From the NCBI RefSeq assembly GCF_003031405.1, contig NZ_CP020469.1, positions 3,844,001 to 3,908,000 on the forward strand: a stretch of DNA of 64,000 nucleotides, in the 5' to 3' direction. Shown one piece after another: positions 54,357-63,855 of this stretch (position 1 is its first letter; every line of letters begins with the position of its first letter). Made by a program: the position numbers and the translations under genes. This DNA comes from Halomonas sp. 'Soap Lake #6'. Lineage in GTDB: Bacteria; Pseudomonadota; Gammaproteobacteria; Pseudomonadales; Halomonadaceae. The notes below the pieces were generated by a model, which was not told the origin of the DNA, made no database searches, and worked only from the letters and a program-made list of their open reading frames with translations.

Positions 54357-55103
54357 ATGCTTACACCCGCTGCATTAGTAACCGGTGGGGCGACCCGCCT
54401 AGGTCGTTATTTTGCCGAAGCCCTGGCAGAAAAAGGCTACGATATTGCCTTGCATGTTAATAGTTCACGAGGTGAAGCCGAAGAAGTTGCTCAGGTCATT
54501 CGCCAAAAAGGACAAGCGTGCGAAATACTGCCCTGCAACTTTTTAGAGGACTCACTAGAAGAGCTGATTAGCTGCGCCAAACAGCACTTTCCAGGCCTTA
54601 GCGTGCTGCTTAATAGCGCATCAGCCTATGAGCCAGCACCCATTGCAGACACCAGTATGGCGTTGTTGGAAAACCAGTTTAGGGTCAATATGTTTACCCC
54701 GCTGCTGCTAACACGCTACTTCGCCAACATCGTGGACCACGGCCAGGTCATCAACATCATTGACAATAAAGTGTCCTACCATCAGTACCCCTATGCAGCG
54801 TACTTATTATCTAAAAAAAGCCTTGCCGATATGACCCAAATGGCGGCGCTGGAGTTTGCGCCGCGCTTACGCATTAACGGTATTGCCCCTGGCGTGGTAC
54901 TGCCAGCTTCCCAGCGTACGAGCGATTATATTCAGTGGCGTATCGAGGGCACATTACTTAAACGCCAAGGTAACCCCGAACACCTTGTACAAGCATTACA
55001 CTACCTATTGGATAACGATTTTGTAGCAGGACAAATACTGTTTGTAGATGGCGGCGAATCGATCAATATCGAGGGACGCCATTCGGAGAACTACTCTACG
55101 TAA
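54357..55103 (+). CDS. SDR family reductase, FolM-like (dihydromonapterin reductase)
   Basis: NAD(P)H-dependent short-chain reductase of 248 residues with the cofactor motif ALVTGGATRLGRYFAEALAEKGYDIALHVNSS, LLNSASAYEPAP, and active-site Tyr/Lys in QYPYAAYLLSKKSLADM. Close types are FolM and pteridine reductases, which make tetrahydromonapterin or tetrahydrofolate. ATG 54357 follows AGGGGAG. Pairing with folK supports a pterin role. Confidence 0.85.
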   Translation: MLTPAALVTGGATRLGRYFAEALAEKGYDIALHVNSSRGEAEEVAQVIRQKGQACEILPCNFLEDSLEELISCAKQHFPGLSVLLNSASAYEPAPIADTSMALLENQFRVNMFTPLLLTRYFANIVDHGQVINIIDNKVSYHQYPYAAYLLSKKSLADMTQMAALEFAPRLRINGIAPGVVLPASQRTSDYIQWRIEGTLLKRQGNPEHLVQALHYLLDNDFVAGQILFVDGGESINIEGRHSENYST

Positions 55104-55132
55104 AACTTTGTGTAACTTCTGCTTCGCAACGC

Positions 55133-55160
55133 AGCAGGGCCGCCCGAAGGCAGCCCTGCT
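55133..55160. terminator. Hairpin after the folM-like gene
   Basis: AGCAGGGC and GCCCTGCT pair around a 12-base loop; TT follows. It probably ends the reductase transcript. Confidence 0.6.
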
Positions 55161-55181
55161 TTAGACGACGGCTCCCCTGCT

Positions 55182-55212
55182 CTCTCTATTTTGCGCTGAG
55201 CTAAATAGAGAG
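55182..55212. terminator. Hairpin after the mechanosensitive channel gene
   Basis: CTCTCTATTT and AAATAGAGAG are perfect arms just beyond the channel gene stop. The arm itself gives a short A/T tract in each direction. Confidence 0.65.
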
Positions 55213-55219
55213 GAGGGAT

Positions 55220-57595
55220 CTAATCCTCATCGAAATCCCCTTTGAACTCTGGGTTTGACTTCGAGCGTGGGTCATCTTCCCCCACACGACTCGCATCGCC
55301 TGAGCGCGGCTGCCCACCGGGGCGACCATCAACATCAAAGCTTTGCTGCATGATACGTAGGTTGGCTGGCGGTGCTTCACCTTCCTTGCCCACACCGAAG
55401 TAGAGCGTGGTATGTGGGAACGGAATCTCAATACCAACATTATCAAAGTGGATTTTCACCAAGCGGTTGTAGGCACGTCCGATTGCCCACTGCATGCCGG
55501 GGGTAGTTTTGATCCGCACGCGGATATTCACTGAGCTATCCCCAAGGCTAGTGACACCCGCCACTTCAAGAGGCGCCAGGATACTCATTTTATGGTCTTC
55601 ACTAGCGGCCAACTCATCAAACGCATTACGCAATTGAACGATGGCATCATCGATGCTTTCACGATAGGCAATGCCGTACTCGCCAACGTGGTAGCCAAAG
55701 TCACGCATATAGTTGGAGACAGTATCAACGCTCGAGAACGGCACAATATGGTAGGTACCATTGACATCGCGAATACCTACCGAACGAATACTGAGCCGTT
55801 CTGCCGTGCCAGTGATTCCTCCAAGTGTCACCACATCACCAGTATTCATGGCGTTTTCAACCTGAATAAAGACACCTGTTATGACATCTTGCACCAACTT
55901 CTGGGCACCAAAACCAATCGCTAGACCCAATACACCGGCACCAGCTATTAACGGCCCAATATTAATGCCGATTTCAGATAGGACAATCATGCCAGTGATG
56001 GTCACCATCGCGATGGCAAGCGCATTACGAAACAGGCTCAGCAGTGTTTTAGCTCGAGGAGATGGCTCACCATGGCCCGTTTCCGGGTTAAGCTTATGCT
56101 CAATCAAACTAGCAAGCCCAAGCCACACACCCAGTGAAACCATCAAAATAATCGCTATGCTGGCCAGATTTCCGACCAGATTCGCCCCTCGTTCTGAAGC
56201 ATACCAAGCCTTCAGGTTAAAGGCTCCCCAGGCGTCAAGCACCACCATAATTACCGCTACTAGGATAATCGTACGTAGCACTCGCAGAGCATTAGGTACG
56301 TAACTATTTAAACGTGCCTCTAGCAACGGCAGCTTACGGCGAAGGTCGTCAGAAAGCTGAATGCGGCGCCCGATAGTTTGGCTTAAGAACGCCGAAAGCA
56401 ATATACCGACGACTACTGCAGCCAGGGTTTTCAAGGTCGCGAACAGGACAAATGGCAGCGCGTCACCTGGGCGAAGCAAGATAAGTACGAACACCACCAG
56501 AAAATAGAGTAGCGCAAACAGGTGCCAGGTACGTGCAAACAGCTGTAGCGATACACGCGTGGCAGTGAGCGTTGAGCGAGCCCCTATCTCATTAAGGTTA
56601 TCCCGCAAACGCATGCGGTTTTTCAGCACGACACCCACTGCATAAGCGAACGCAAGCACCATAATCACAGTGCCTAGCAACTGACCAAGGGCAAATGCCA
56701 GGTAGTAGCTGACCAACGGCACCACTACCATTAGGCCGTAACCTACCATACCTATTAGGCGTGCTATCCAGCGGTTCCAGTAGGAGGCTTCTTTGGCTGA
56801 AATAGGCAGTAGGCGCAGCCCCTCATAACGCGAAGAAAACAGCATTCGCATGGCGGCCTTGAGTAATTCAATAATTAGGAAAGCGTTTAAAAACAGCGAT
56901 GCACGAGTAGATAACTCACCCGTTTCGCCAACAGCAAAGGTCGCTACCAGATTACCGCCAACATAAGCCAAGGCGACGAGCAACACATCAATGACGGCGG
57001 CAAGTGCAACACACAGCACCAATCGCAGTACCGGGGTTAGCCCACTGCCATACTGAGACCAGCCGCTGACTTTAGTAAAAAGAGGCTTGGCAAGCCGACG
57101 AAATACCAGGAACATCGCAAAGGTGGCGACAATAACCATACCGAGATTAATAGCTGCGCTAACAAACGCAGATACATCAAAGGTGCCAGCCCCTTGGCCA
57201 TTCCACAGACCACTCAATAGTGTAAACGCCTGCTCTAACTGCACGCCAACATCACTGACCACTCGACTGGTCAGTTCTGCTAGCTGGCGGGGTAACGAAA
57301 CATGTTCAAGCGCTATATCGCTACCCTGGGCTGAAGCTTCCGGCGACAACTCATTTGCCAGCCCAGCAGGTAGCGCTGTGGCTTGGCTACGCAGTAACTC
57401 TATTAGCTCTTGACGCCCCTGCTCATCTTCTAACAGGTCTGCTAACGCCGCGTAAGAGGGAACCTCCTCCGTAGCTTGGGTGTTATCTTCATTTTCTGCC
57501 GTTAGCGTTGTTTGCGCCAAAGCAGGCGTTGCAATGAGGGCAAACAGCGCTAACATCCAGACGCTTAGCCAGGGTAATAAACGTAGTGGCGTCAC
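55220..57595 (-). CDS. Large mechanosensitive ion channel, MscS family
   Basis: Inner membrane tension-gated channel of 791 residues for protection from osmotic downshift. It has a signal peptide (to about 27), a periplasmic region, about ten helices, then the MscS core. The pore helix GAGVLGLAIGFGAQKLVQDVITGVFIQVENAMNTGDVV is followed by the beta domain with GTYHIVPFSSVDTVSNYMRDF. A hydrophilic tail rich in acidic residues and Gly ends the protein. Alternatives are other large MscS paralogues such as YbiO or MscK, which cannot be separated here. Confidence 0.93.
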   Translation of the reverse strand: MTPLRLLPWLSVWMLALFALIATPALAQTTLTAENEDNTQATEEVPSYAALADLLEDEQGRQELIELLRSQATALPAGLANELSPEASAQGSDIALEHVSLPRQLAELTSRVVSDVGVQLEQAFTLLSGLWNGQGAGTFDVSAFVSAAINLGMVIVATFAMFLVFRRLAKPLFTKVSGWSQYGSGLTPVLRLVLCVALAAVIDVLLVALAYVGGNLVATFAVGETGELSTRASLFLNAFLIIELLKAAMRMLFSSRYEGLRLLPISAKEASYWNRWIARLIGMVGYGLMVVVPLVSYYLAFALGQLLGTVIMVLAFAYAVGVVLKNRMRLRDNLNEIGARSTLTATRVSLQLFARTWHLFALLYFLVVFVLILLRPGDALPFVLFATLKTLAAVVVGILLSAFLSQTIGRRIQLSDDLRRKLPLLEARLNSYVPNALRVLRTIILVAVIMVVLDAWGAFNLKAWYASERGANLVGNLASIAIILMVSLGVWLGLASLIEHKLNPETGHGEPSPRAKTLLSLFRNALAIAMVTITGMIVLSEIGINIGPLIAGAGVLGLAIGFGAQKLVQDVITGVFIQVENAMNTGDVVTLGGITGTAERLSIRSVGIRDVNGTYHIVPFSSVDTVSNYMRDFGYHVGEYGIAYRESIDDAIVQLRNAFDELAASEDHKMSILAPLEVAGVTSLGDSSVNIRVRIKTTPGMQWAIGRAYNRLVKIHFDNVGIEIPFPHTTLYFGVGKEGEAPPANLRIMQQSFDVDGRPGGQPRSGDASRVGEDDPRSKSNPEFKGDFDED

Positions 57596-57760
57596 ACCTT
57601 AATCTCCCTTAGGTGGGTAAACTTAACAATCCAGCGATTGTCTTGTTGAACACATAGCATAGTGCACCTTGGGCGGATGCAAACCTTGTATAACGATAAC
57701 CTAGAGTAACATGGGATAATCCAGGTGCATGTCTTAACCGCCAACACTAACGGTCAGATA

Positions 57761-58192
57761 TCAACTACACAGGGGGGCTAGCCACTGGTGGGCCAGGATG
57801 AGCACTAAGGCATAGCGTGCACCTTTGGCAACAACGATCCACAGTAGGGCTCGCCACCATGGCAGTTTGAAAACACCCGCAAGCACTGTCAATGGATCAC
57901 CAATAACAGGCGCCCACGAGATCAATAAACTGTACTCGCCGAAACGGTGATACCAGCGCTCGGCTCGCGCCAGGCCAGCAGGGGAAGCAGGGAACCAGCG
58001 GCGATCTTGAAACTTCCGGGCATAACGCCCCATCGCCACGTTAATCATACTGCCGAGGGTGTTGCCCACAGTAGCGACCAGCCATAGGCCTAGCGCCGGC
58101 TCACCCAAACACCACAACCGCGCCAACCACACCTCAGAACCACCGGGCAGCAGTGTGGCACTGGCCAACGCCACCCAAAACAAGCTAAACAT
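57761..58192 (-). CDS. YqaA family membrane protein (DedA/SNARE-associated type)
   Basis: A 143-residue inner membrane protein. It shows LLPGGSEVWL, VATVGNTLGSMINVAMGRY and WYHRFGEYSLLISWAPVIGDPLTVLAGVF, the pattern of YqaA-type DedA proteins with a re-entrant glycine-rich loop. Role unknown, perhaps lipid transport or membrane homeostasis. It lies 13 bases after the iclR gene and may be co-transcribed. Confidence 0.85.
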   Translation of the reverse strand: MFSLFWVALASATLLPGGSEVWLARLWCLGEPALGLWLVATVGNTLGSMINVAMGRYARKFQDRRWFPASPAGLARAERWYHRFGEYSLLISWAPVIGDPLTVLAGVFKLPWWRALLWIVVAKGARYALVLILAHQWLAPLCS

Positions 58193-58205
58193 GGGGTGTT
58201 ACACC

Positions 58206-59030
58206 TTAACTACGGGGGATATGGCCACCTAACTGTAAGGTGATGTCATCGGCAACCCTACGCACGAGCGCGCCCAGCACTAACAGACGCTCCTCAGGAA
58301 TACGTGCCATTGGGCCAGACACTGAAATGGCTGCCAGCGGCGTGCCGTGCTCATCATGAATGCAAGCGGCTACACAGTGCAGTCCCACCGCATGCTCTTC
58401 GCGGTCACAGGCAAACCCTTGAGCTCGAATGGCGGCCATTTCCGTTAGCAGTGCATCGGTTTGGTACAGAGTGTTCTCAGTGACACGTCCAAGCGCATAG
58501 CCTTTAAGCAGTTCAGTACGCTCCTCTTCGTCCATCCACGCCAGCAGCGCCTTGCCCACACCCGATGCGTGGAGCGGGGCACGAGAGCCCAAACGAGTGA
58601 TCATGCGCATCATCTGCGGCGATTCATGCTGGGCAAGAAACACTGCCGTTGCGCCATCACGTATTCCCAAATTGGCAGTTTCACCGGTTTCTGCGGTTAA
58701 GCGGCGTAAAAATGGGCGGCTTTTAGCGACGACGTCGCGGGCTTCCAAAAAGCTGTTACCAATGCGAAACATTTTCACATCAATACGCCATAGCCCCTGC
58801 TCACTCTCCTGGGTCACGAACCCCTGGCTTTGCAGTGCTTGCAGTAAGCGATGGGTGGTAGACGGCGCAAGGTCGGCCATCTCTGCCAACTCTGAAAGGG
58901 CTAGCCCAAGCGGGCTAGCTGACAAATACTCAAGCAGCGTGAGGCCACGTACCAACGATTGGCTGTGTCCACCACTTGCTTTGGTGGCTCCTGCCGGACG
59001 TCCAACTGACCTGCGCTTGGTTTCACTCAC
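58206..59030 (-). CDS. IclR family transcriptional regulator (second)
   Basis: A 274-residue IclR protein: winged helix (about 24-85, LSELAEMADLAPSTTHRLLQALQSQGFV) and effector domain with SRAPLHASGVGKALLAWM and CDREEHAVGLHCVAACI. These motifs match the E. coli IclR/AllR type more than the regulator at 23089. A basic GRPAGATK arm precedes the DNA-binding domain. A GTTTACGGAAAC palindrome 72 bp upstream could be an autoregulatory operator. Regulated genes are not evident. Confidence 0.92.
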   Translation of the reverse strand: MSETKRRSVGRPAGATKASGGHSQSLVRGLTLLEYLSASPLGLALSELAEMADLAPSTTHRLLQALQSQGFVTQESEQGLWRIDVKMFRIGNSFLEARDVVAKSRPFLRRLTAETGETANLGIRDGATAVFLAQHESPQMMRMITRLGSRAPLHASGVGKALLAWMDEEERTELLKGYALGRVTENTLYQTDALLTEMAAIRAQGFACDREEHAVGLHCVAACIHDEHGTPLAAISVSGPMARIPEERLLVLGALVRRVADDITLQLGGHIPRS

Positions 59031-59101
59031 CTTATTCTCCCCTGAAGGCGCCTCTCAGGCGTAAAGGGGGTGAGGATAGCGCGCCTTATAAACGTTGTCG
59101 C

Positions 59102-59113
59102 GTTTACGGAAAC
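59102..59113. promoter_or_regulatory. Candidate operator of the second IclR regulator
   Basis: GTTTACGGAAAC is symmetrical except for the inner A/C pair and lies in the iclR upstream region. Its form, purine/pyrimidine arms around a CG centre, fits IclR-family sites, but only one copy was seen. Confidence 0.35.
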
Positions 59114-59142
59114 AAATTCCATCAATGTGGATTGACACCGTA

Positions 59143-59949
59143 CTAACGGTGGCGCCATTGAGGTGTTCGCTTAGCGATAAATGCATCGATGCCTTCTGCA
59201 ACGTCTTCTGCCTGCATGTTGCAGGCCATGGTTTCCCCGGCAAAGGCATAGGCCTCATCAAGCGGCATCGCCAGTTGGCGGGAGAACATGGCCTTCCCGG
59301 TGCGCACCGCTACCGCACTTTTAGCGCAGATACTCTCGGCCAAGGCTTCAACCGCATCATCCAGTGCGTCGTCGTCGGCAACACGGTTGATGAGCCCCCA
59401 TTCGGCAGCCTGGGCAGCGCTGATAAACTCACCGGTTAACAGCATTTCCATAGCCCGCTTGCGTGGCACATTACGCGATAATGCCACCGCTGGCGTTGAG
59501 CAAAACAAGCCCACGTTAATGCCTGACACTGCAAAGCGCGCACTGCTAGCAGCCACGGCCAAATCACAACTGGCGACTAACTGGCAACCCGCCGCTGTAG
59601 CAATACCCTGCACTTTGGCAATCACTGGCACGGGTAAATGAACAATCGACTGCATCACCGCGCCACAGCGGGCAAACAGTGCTTGGTAGTAGGCTTTATC
59701 AGGGTTGGCGCGCATCTGCTTTAAATCGTGGCCAGCACAAAACGCTTTCCCACTAGCGGCCAGCACCACACAGCGCACTTGCTCATCCTCGGCGATGTCG
59801 TCCAGGGCAGCTTGTAGCGCCGAGAGCATCGCTTCAGAAAGCGCATTAAAACGCTCAGGCTGGCTTAGGGTAAGGGTTGTGATGCCTTTAGCATCAACGC
59901 GATGCAACACATCAGAAGGCGCCAGCGGTGTATCTTGAGAGGTAGACAT
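59143..59949 (-). CDS. Enoyl-CoA hydratase/isomerase family protein
   Basis: Crotonase-fold protein of 268 residues. Segments are FCAGHDLKQMRANPDKAYYQALFARCGAVMQSIVHLPVPVIAKVQGIATAAGCQLVASCDLAVA and INVGLFCSTPAVALSRNVPRKRAMEMLLTGEFI. The LFCSTPAVAL segment replaces the usual P-E loop and resembles ECHDC3-type proteins, so classical hydratase activity is doubtful. It precedes iclR on the same strand, with about 110 bases between them. Confidence 0.88.
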   Translation of the reverse strand: MSTSQDTPLAPSDVLHRVDAKGITTLTLSQPERFNALSEAMLSALQAALDDIAEDEQVRCVVLAASGKAFCAGHDLKQMRANPDKAYYQALFARCGAVMQSIVHLPVPVIAKVQGIATAAGCQLVASCDLAVAASSARFAVSGINVGLFCSTPAVALSRNVPRKRAMEMLLTGEFISAAQAAEWGLINRVADDDALDDAVEALAESICAKSAVAVRTGKAMFSRQLAMPLDEAYAFAGETMACNMQAEDVAEGIDAFIAKRTPQWRHR

Positions 59950-60058
59950 GGAAAGCTCCTAGACTGCATAGATGCACGTGAGTCTAGCGCTTTACGGGGT
60001 AAGTAGTGTTCAGATACGACCAAAGTGGCCTCTCGCTTTGCAAGAGGCCAAGGGCTGT

Positions 60059-61042
60059 TTACGCTTTTTCGGGAACGTTCGTACGATCTTCCTTGCGACC
60101 GCCCTTACGATGGTTATAACCCAGCGGGTGCGGCTCGCCACGTGCCTTAGCCAGCTCGATTTGACGCTGACGCTCGCGGGCAGCGGCGCGTGTTTTCTCG
60201 GGCAAGGAGTCGATACAGTGGGGGCAGCTAATGCCTGCCTCATAGGCCGCTGACTGCATATCCTCAATGGAAATGGGCATCCGACAGGCGTGGCACTGCT
60301 CATGCTCCCCTTCGCTAAGGTCGTGACGCACAGTGACGCGGTTATCAAATACAAAGCACTCACCACGCCACAGGGATTGCTCTTCCGGGACTTTTTCAAG
60401 GTAGTTCAGCACGCCACCCTTAAGGTGGTAAACCTCTTCAAACCCCTCTTTAAGCATAAAGCTAGAGGCTTTTTCACAGCGAATACCACCGGTGCAGAAC
60501 ATCGCGACTTTCTTGTGCTGTTCAGGGTTGTAGTGCTCACGTACGTACTCAGGGAACTCGCGGAAAGTGGTAGTTTTAGGATCAACAGCCCCTTCAAAGC
60601 TGCCAATCGCCACTTCGTAATCGTTGCGGGTGTCGATCACCAGAACTTCTGGGTCGGAGATCACATCGTTCCAGTTTTCTGGCTCAACGTAGGTGCCCAC
60701 GGTGTCGTTGGGATCGATATTCGGCACCCCTAAGGTGACGATCTCTTTTTTCAGTTTAACTTTAGTGCGGTAGAACGGCGGCTCATCGCAGAATGACTCT
60801 TTATGGTCGATATCACTCAAGCGCGGGTCGGCAGTCAGCCAGACCAGTAGAGCATCTATACCCTCGCGGGTGCCGGCGACGGTACCATTAATACCCTCTT
60901 TGGCCAGTAGCAAGGTGCCTTTCACACCATTGTCTACCATGGTTTGGCGCAGTGGCTCGCGCAACGCTTCAAAGTCGTTCAAGGTGACAAATTTATACAG
61001 CGCCGCCACCACGATGGGCGGCGTTGGGGCAGGTGACATCAT
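60059..61042 (-). CDS. trhO: tRNA uridine hydroxylase TrhO (rhodanese-related, YceA)
   Basis: Cytoplasmic enzyme forming 5-hydroxyuridine at tRNA position 34. The 327-residue protein has an N-terminal acylphosphatase-like domain ([22 protein letters not shown]), a rhodanese domain with the catalytic Cys near 182 in [18 protein letters not shown], and a C-terminal Cys-rich part (CHACRMPI and CPHC) followed by a basic tail. All family hallmarks are present. Confidence 0.95.
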   Translation of the reverse strand: MMSPAPTPPIVVAALYKFVTLNDFEALREPLRQTMVDNGVKGTLLLAKEGINGTVAGTREGIDALLVWLTADPRLSDIDHKESFCDEPPFYRTKVKLKKEIVTLGVPNIDPNDTVGTYVEPENWNDVISDPEVLVIDTRNDYEVAIGSFEGAVDPKTTTFREFPEYVREHYNPEQHKKVAMFCTGGIRCEKASSFMLKEGFEEVYHLKGGVLNYLEKVPEEQSLWRGECFVFDNRVTVRHDLSEGEHEQCHACRMPISIEDMQSAAYEAGISCPHCIDSLPEKTRAAARERQRQIELAKARGEPHPLGYNHRKGGRKEDRTNVPEKA

Positions 61043-61263
61043 GGTAAAACTCCTGGTAGTCGCCCTCGCAAAGGGCGGACCGGGTTAAATAGAGGAGCAC
61101 ATTTTAACGAAAAGCGGGTAAAAAGTTCAGCAAAACATCAGTACGATGCCCAATCATCGATTTATTCGATGTTACCGTATAGAAACCTTCACCCCACGCC
61201 ACCCAGGGTCAGCCTTATAGTAGCGACATTGTTTCTTTAGTTACTGACCTCTGGGAGCACCCT

Positions 61264-61953
61264 ATGAAGATCCGTCGTTCCAAAGAGCGGGGCTACGCCG
61301 ACCATGGCTGGCTGCGTTCCTACCATACGTTCTCTTTCGCCAACTATATGGACCCCAACCATATGGGGTTCCGTGCGCTGCGGGTGATCAATGAAGATCG
61401 AGTGGCCCCAGGCTACGGCTTTGGTGCCCACCCCCACCGGGATATGGAGATTATCTCCTACGTGCTGGAGGGAGAAATGGAGCATCAGGACAATATGGGC
61501 AACGGGGAGGTCATGCGCCCAGGCGATGTGCAGCGTATGTCAGCGGGTACCGGCGTACAGCACAGTGAGTTCAACCACTCCAAAGAGAACGGCCTGCATT
61601 TCCTGCAAATTTGGATTGAGCCTGCCCAGCGCGGTATTACGCCTGGTTATGAGCAGAAGGCCTTCCCTGCCGCTGAACGCCAAGGCCAGTGGCGCTTAGT
61701 GATTTCTCAGGAGGGGCGTGACGGGTCGGTGAGCGTCAATCAGGACGTTAACCTTTACGTGGGCTTGCTGGCCCCAGGTGAGCAAGTGGCTACACCGCCT
61801 ACTCGCTATGCATGGCTGCATGTAGTGAAAGGCGCGGTGGAGGTTAATGGCGAAGCCCTACACGCTGGAGATGCAGCAGCGTTTCAACCAAATGAAACGT
61901 TCAGTGTGACCGGCACTCAAGCGGCTGAAGTACTACTATTTGATTTAGCGTAA
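61264..61953 (+). CDS. Pirin family protein (YhhW-like)
   Basis: Bicupin protein of 229 residues. Metal ligands are visible as His56, His58, His100 and Glu102, matching the YhhW set one residue displaced. YhhW has quercetin 2,3-dioxygenase activity in vitro; the physiological role is unknown. The N-terminus MKIRRSKERGYADHGWLRSYHTFSFANYMDP is strongly conserved. It is convergent with serA. Confidence 0.94.
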   Translation: MKIRRSKERGYADHGWLRSYHTFSFANYMDPNHMGFRALRVINEDRVAPGYGFGAHPHRDMEIISYVLEGEMEHQDNMGNGEVMRPGDVQRMSAGTGVQHSEFNHSKENGLHFLQIWIEPAQRGITPGYEQKAFPAAERQGQWRLVISQEGRDGSVSVNQDVNLYVGLLAPGEQVATPPTRYAWLHVVKGAVEVNGEALHAGDAAAFQPNETFSVTGTQAAEVLLFDLA

Positions 61954-61973
61954 GCCAGCAACTCCACAACGAG

Positions 61974-61998
61974 AAACGGCCCCGATGGGGGCCGTTTT
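61974..61998. terminator. Terminator between pirin and serA
   Basis: AAACGGCCCC-GATG-GGGGCCGTTT with a TTTT end on the plus strand and an A run giving U residues for the minus strand. It probably serves both convergent genes. Confidence 0.85.
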
Positions 61999-62011
61999 GG
62001 TGTATAGCACT

Positions 62012-62045
62012 TAGTACTACTTAACTATTAGTACTACTTAACTAT
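62012..62045 (-). repeat. 17-bp tandem duplication over the serA stop codon
   Basis: TAGTACTACTTAACTAT occurs twice without a gap. The copy nearer the gene holds the serA stop; the second copy repeats it downstream. Confidence 0.95.
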
Positions 62046-63282
62046 TGTGCGCCGAGTAAAGCGCACGGATTTTCAGCGTATGCTCGACCTTTCTCAACGC
62101 GTCAAGCGCCTGGGGCCCGTAAGCCTTGTCCACATCGATGACGACATAGCCAACTTTATCGTTGGTTTGCAGGTACTGCCCCGAGATGTTGATACCGTTT
62201 TCAGATAGCACACGGTTGATCTGGGAAAGCACGCCAGGTACGTTGTCGTGAATGTGCAGCAGGCGGTGCTTATCCGGGTGCGCAGGCAGCGCCACTTCGG
62301 GGAAGTTGACCGACGTTACCGTGGTGCCGTTATCGGAATAAGTAATCAGCTTTTCGGCGACTTCAATACCGATATTCTCCTGGGCTTCCAGGGTAGAACC
62401 ACCGATATGCGGCGTCAGGATCACGTTTTCCAAGCCACGTAGCGGGCTTTGGAACTCCTCGTCGTTACCTTTCGGCTCCACCGGGAATACATCGATGGCG
62501 GCACCGTTAAGCTTGCCTGCCTTAATAGCATCCGCCAACGGCTCAATTTCCACTACACTACCCCGGGCTGCGTTAATCAAGATGGCGCCATCTTTCATGG
62601 CAGCAATCTCTTTAGCGCCCATCATCCAGCGGGTTGAGGGCAGGTCCGGCACATGCAGGCTGACCACATCAGAGCGCTCAAGCAACTGCTCCAGGCTGGG
62701 CACCTGGTTTGCGTTACCCATACCCAGCTTGGTGATGACATCGTAATAGATGACGTTGAATCCCAATGACTCAGCCAATACAGAGAGCTGCGCGCCGATG
62801 CTACCGTAACCAACGATGCCCAGGGTTTTGCCCCGCGCTTCGTGAGAGTTTTTCGCAGACTTTAACCAGCCACCCTGGTGGGCGCGAGCATTTTTCTCAG
62901 GGATACCGCGCAGCAGCATAATCGCTTCTGCCAGCACCAGCTCTGCGACCGAACGGGTGTTAGAGTAAGGCGCATTAAACACAGCGATACCGCGCTTCAG
63001 TGCGGCTTCCAAGTTGACTTGGTTGGTACCGATACAGAAACAGCCAACGCCCACCAGCTTCTCTGCCGCGTCAAACACTCGCTCGGTCAACTGCGTGCGG
63101 GAACGAATGCCGATGAAGTGAACGTCACTGATCTTCTTAATCAGCGTTTCTTCATCTAACGAGGTCGGCAGAAGCTCGATGTTCTCGTAGCCCGCGTTGT
63201 GAAAATTGTCCACCGCGCTTTGGTGGACGCCCTCGAGTAGCAGGATCTTGATCTTGCTCTTGTCCAGGGACGTTTTGGCCAT
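62038..63282 (-). CDS. serA: D-3-phosphoglycerate dehydrogenase SerA
   Basis: First enzyme of serine synthesis, oxidising 3-phosphoglycerate with NAD. The 414-residue protein is of the E. coli type with one C-terminal ACT domain (LLHIHDNVPGVLSQINRVLSENGINISGQYL) for serine feedback. It shows VGVGCFCIGTNQVNLEAA, the NAD motif GIVGYGSIGAQLS, INAARGSVVE and catalytic His in LTPHIGGSTLEAQENIG. ATG 63282 (MAKTS) is chosen over 63312. Confidence 0.97.
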   Translation of the reverse strand: MAKTSLDKSKIKILLLEGVHQSAVDNFHNAGYENIELLPTSLDEETLIKKISDVHFIGIRSRTQLTERVFDAAEKLVGVGCFCIGTNQVNLEAALKRGIAVFNAPYSNTRSVAELVLAEAIMLLRGIPEKNARAHQGGWLKSAKNSHEARGKTLGIVGYGSIGAQLSVLAESLGFNVIYYDVITKLGMGNANQVPSLEQLLERSDVVSLHVPDLPSTRWMMGAKEIAAMKDGAILINAARGSVVEIEPLADAIKAGKLNGAAIDVFPVEPKGNDEEFQSPLRGLENVILTPHIGGSTLEAQENIGIEVAEKLITYSDNGTTVTSVNFPEVALPAHPDKHRLLHIHDNVPGVLSQINRVLSENGINISGQYLQTNDKVGYVVIDVDKAYGPQALDALRKVEHTLKIRALYSAHNS

Positions 63283-63564
63283 GGCTGAATCAACCTCTAT
63301 GGTCGGCGGCAAGCGCCGTGTATCGGTTCACGGAAGGCCAATATAGTAGCACAGCACCTGCGGCTCTCGGCGCCCTGAGATGATGAAAAGTGTACGCTTT
63401 CAAGATGAACGCAGCGCAAGTCGAGTAATACGCTACCGGATGAGGGCAGACGCCACCCCCTTGCCTCGGTGTATACTGTGCGTTTGTTTTTAGTAGTACG
63501 ACTGCAGCTCCACTCGTCGCCCTCCACTACATCGGGGCACCCGAAAAACAGCAGGCATTTCCCA

Positions 63565-63855
63565 ATGAGCGAACATATACCTCCAGCGCAAGATTTTGCC
63601 GCAACGGTCTCGCAATTAGAGACCCTAGTGGAACGCCTTGAGTCCGGCGATCTCTCATTGGAAGATGCGCTGACAGCCTTTGAGCAAGGCGTACGGCTAA
63701 CCCGCGATGCCCAGCAGCGACTAGATGCCGCAGAACTTAAAGTACGCGCCTTAAGCGAAGACCGCGACGGCCGACTGAAGGTAGCCCCTTTTGCTACCAC
63801 CCCAGATAATGCCCAGGAAAATGGGGATGACAGCGAGGAAACGCCGCCATGGTAA
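63565..63855 (+). CDS. xseB: Exodeoxyribonuclease VII small subunit XseB
   Basis: Small subunit of the single-strand exonuclease VII, 96 residues. The helical-hairpin core is [47 protein letters not shown]. The longer frame from 63469 has no support; ATG 63565 begins MSEHIPP. Its stop overlaps the ispA start by 7 bases. Confidence 0.95.
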   Translation: MSEHIPPAQDFAATVSQLETLVERLESGDLSLEDALTAFEQGVRLTRDAQQRLDAAELKVRALSEDRDGRLKVAPFATTPDNAQENGDDSEETPPW

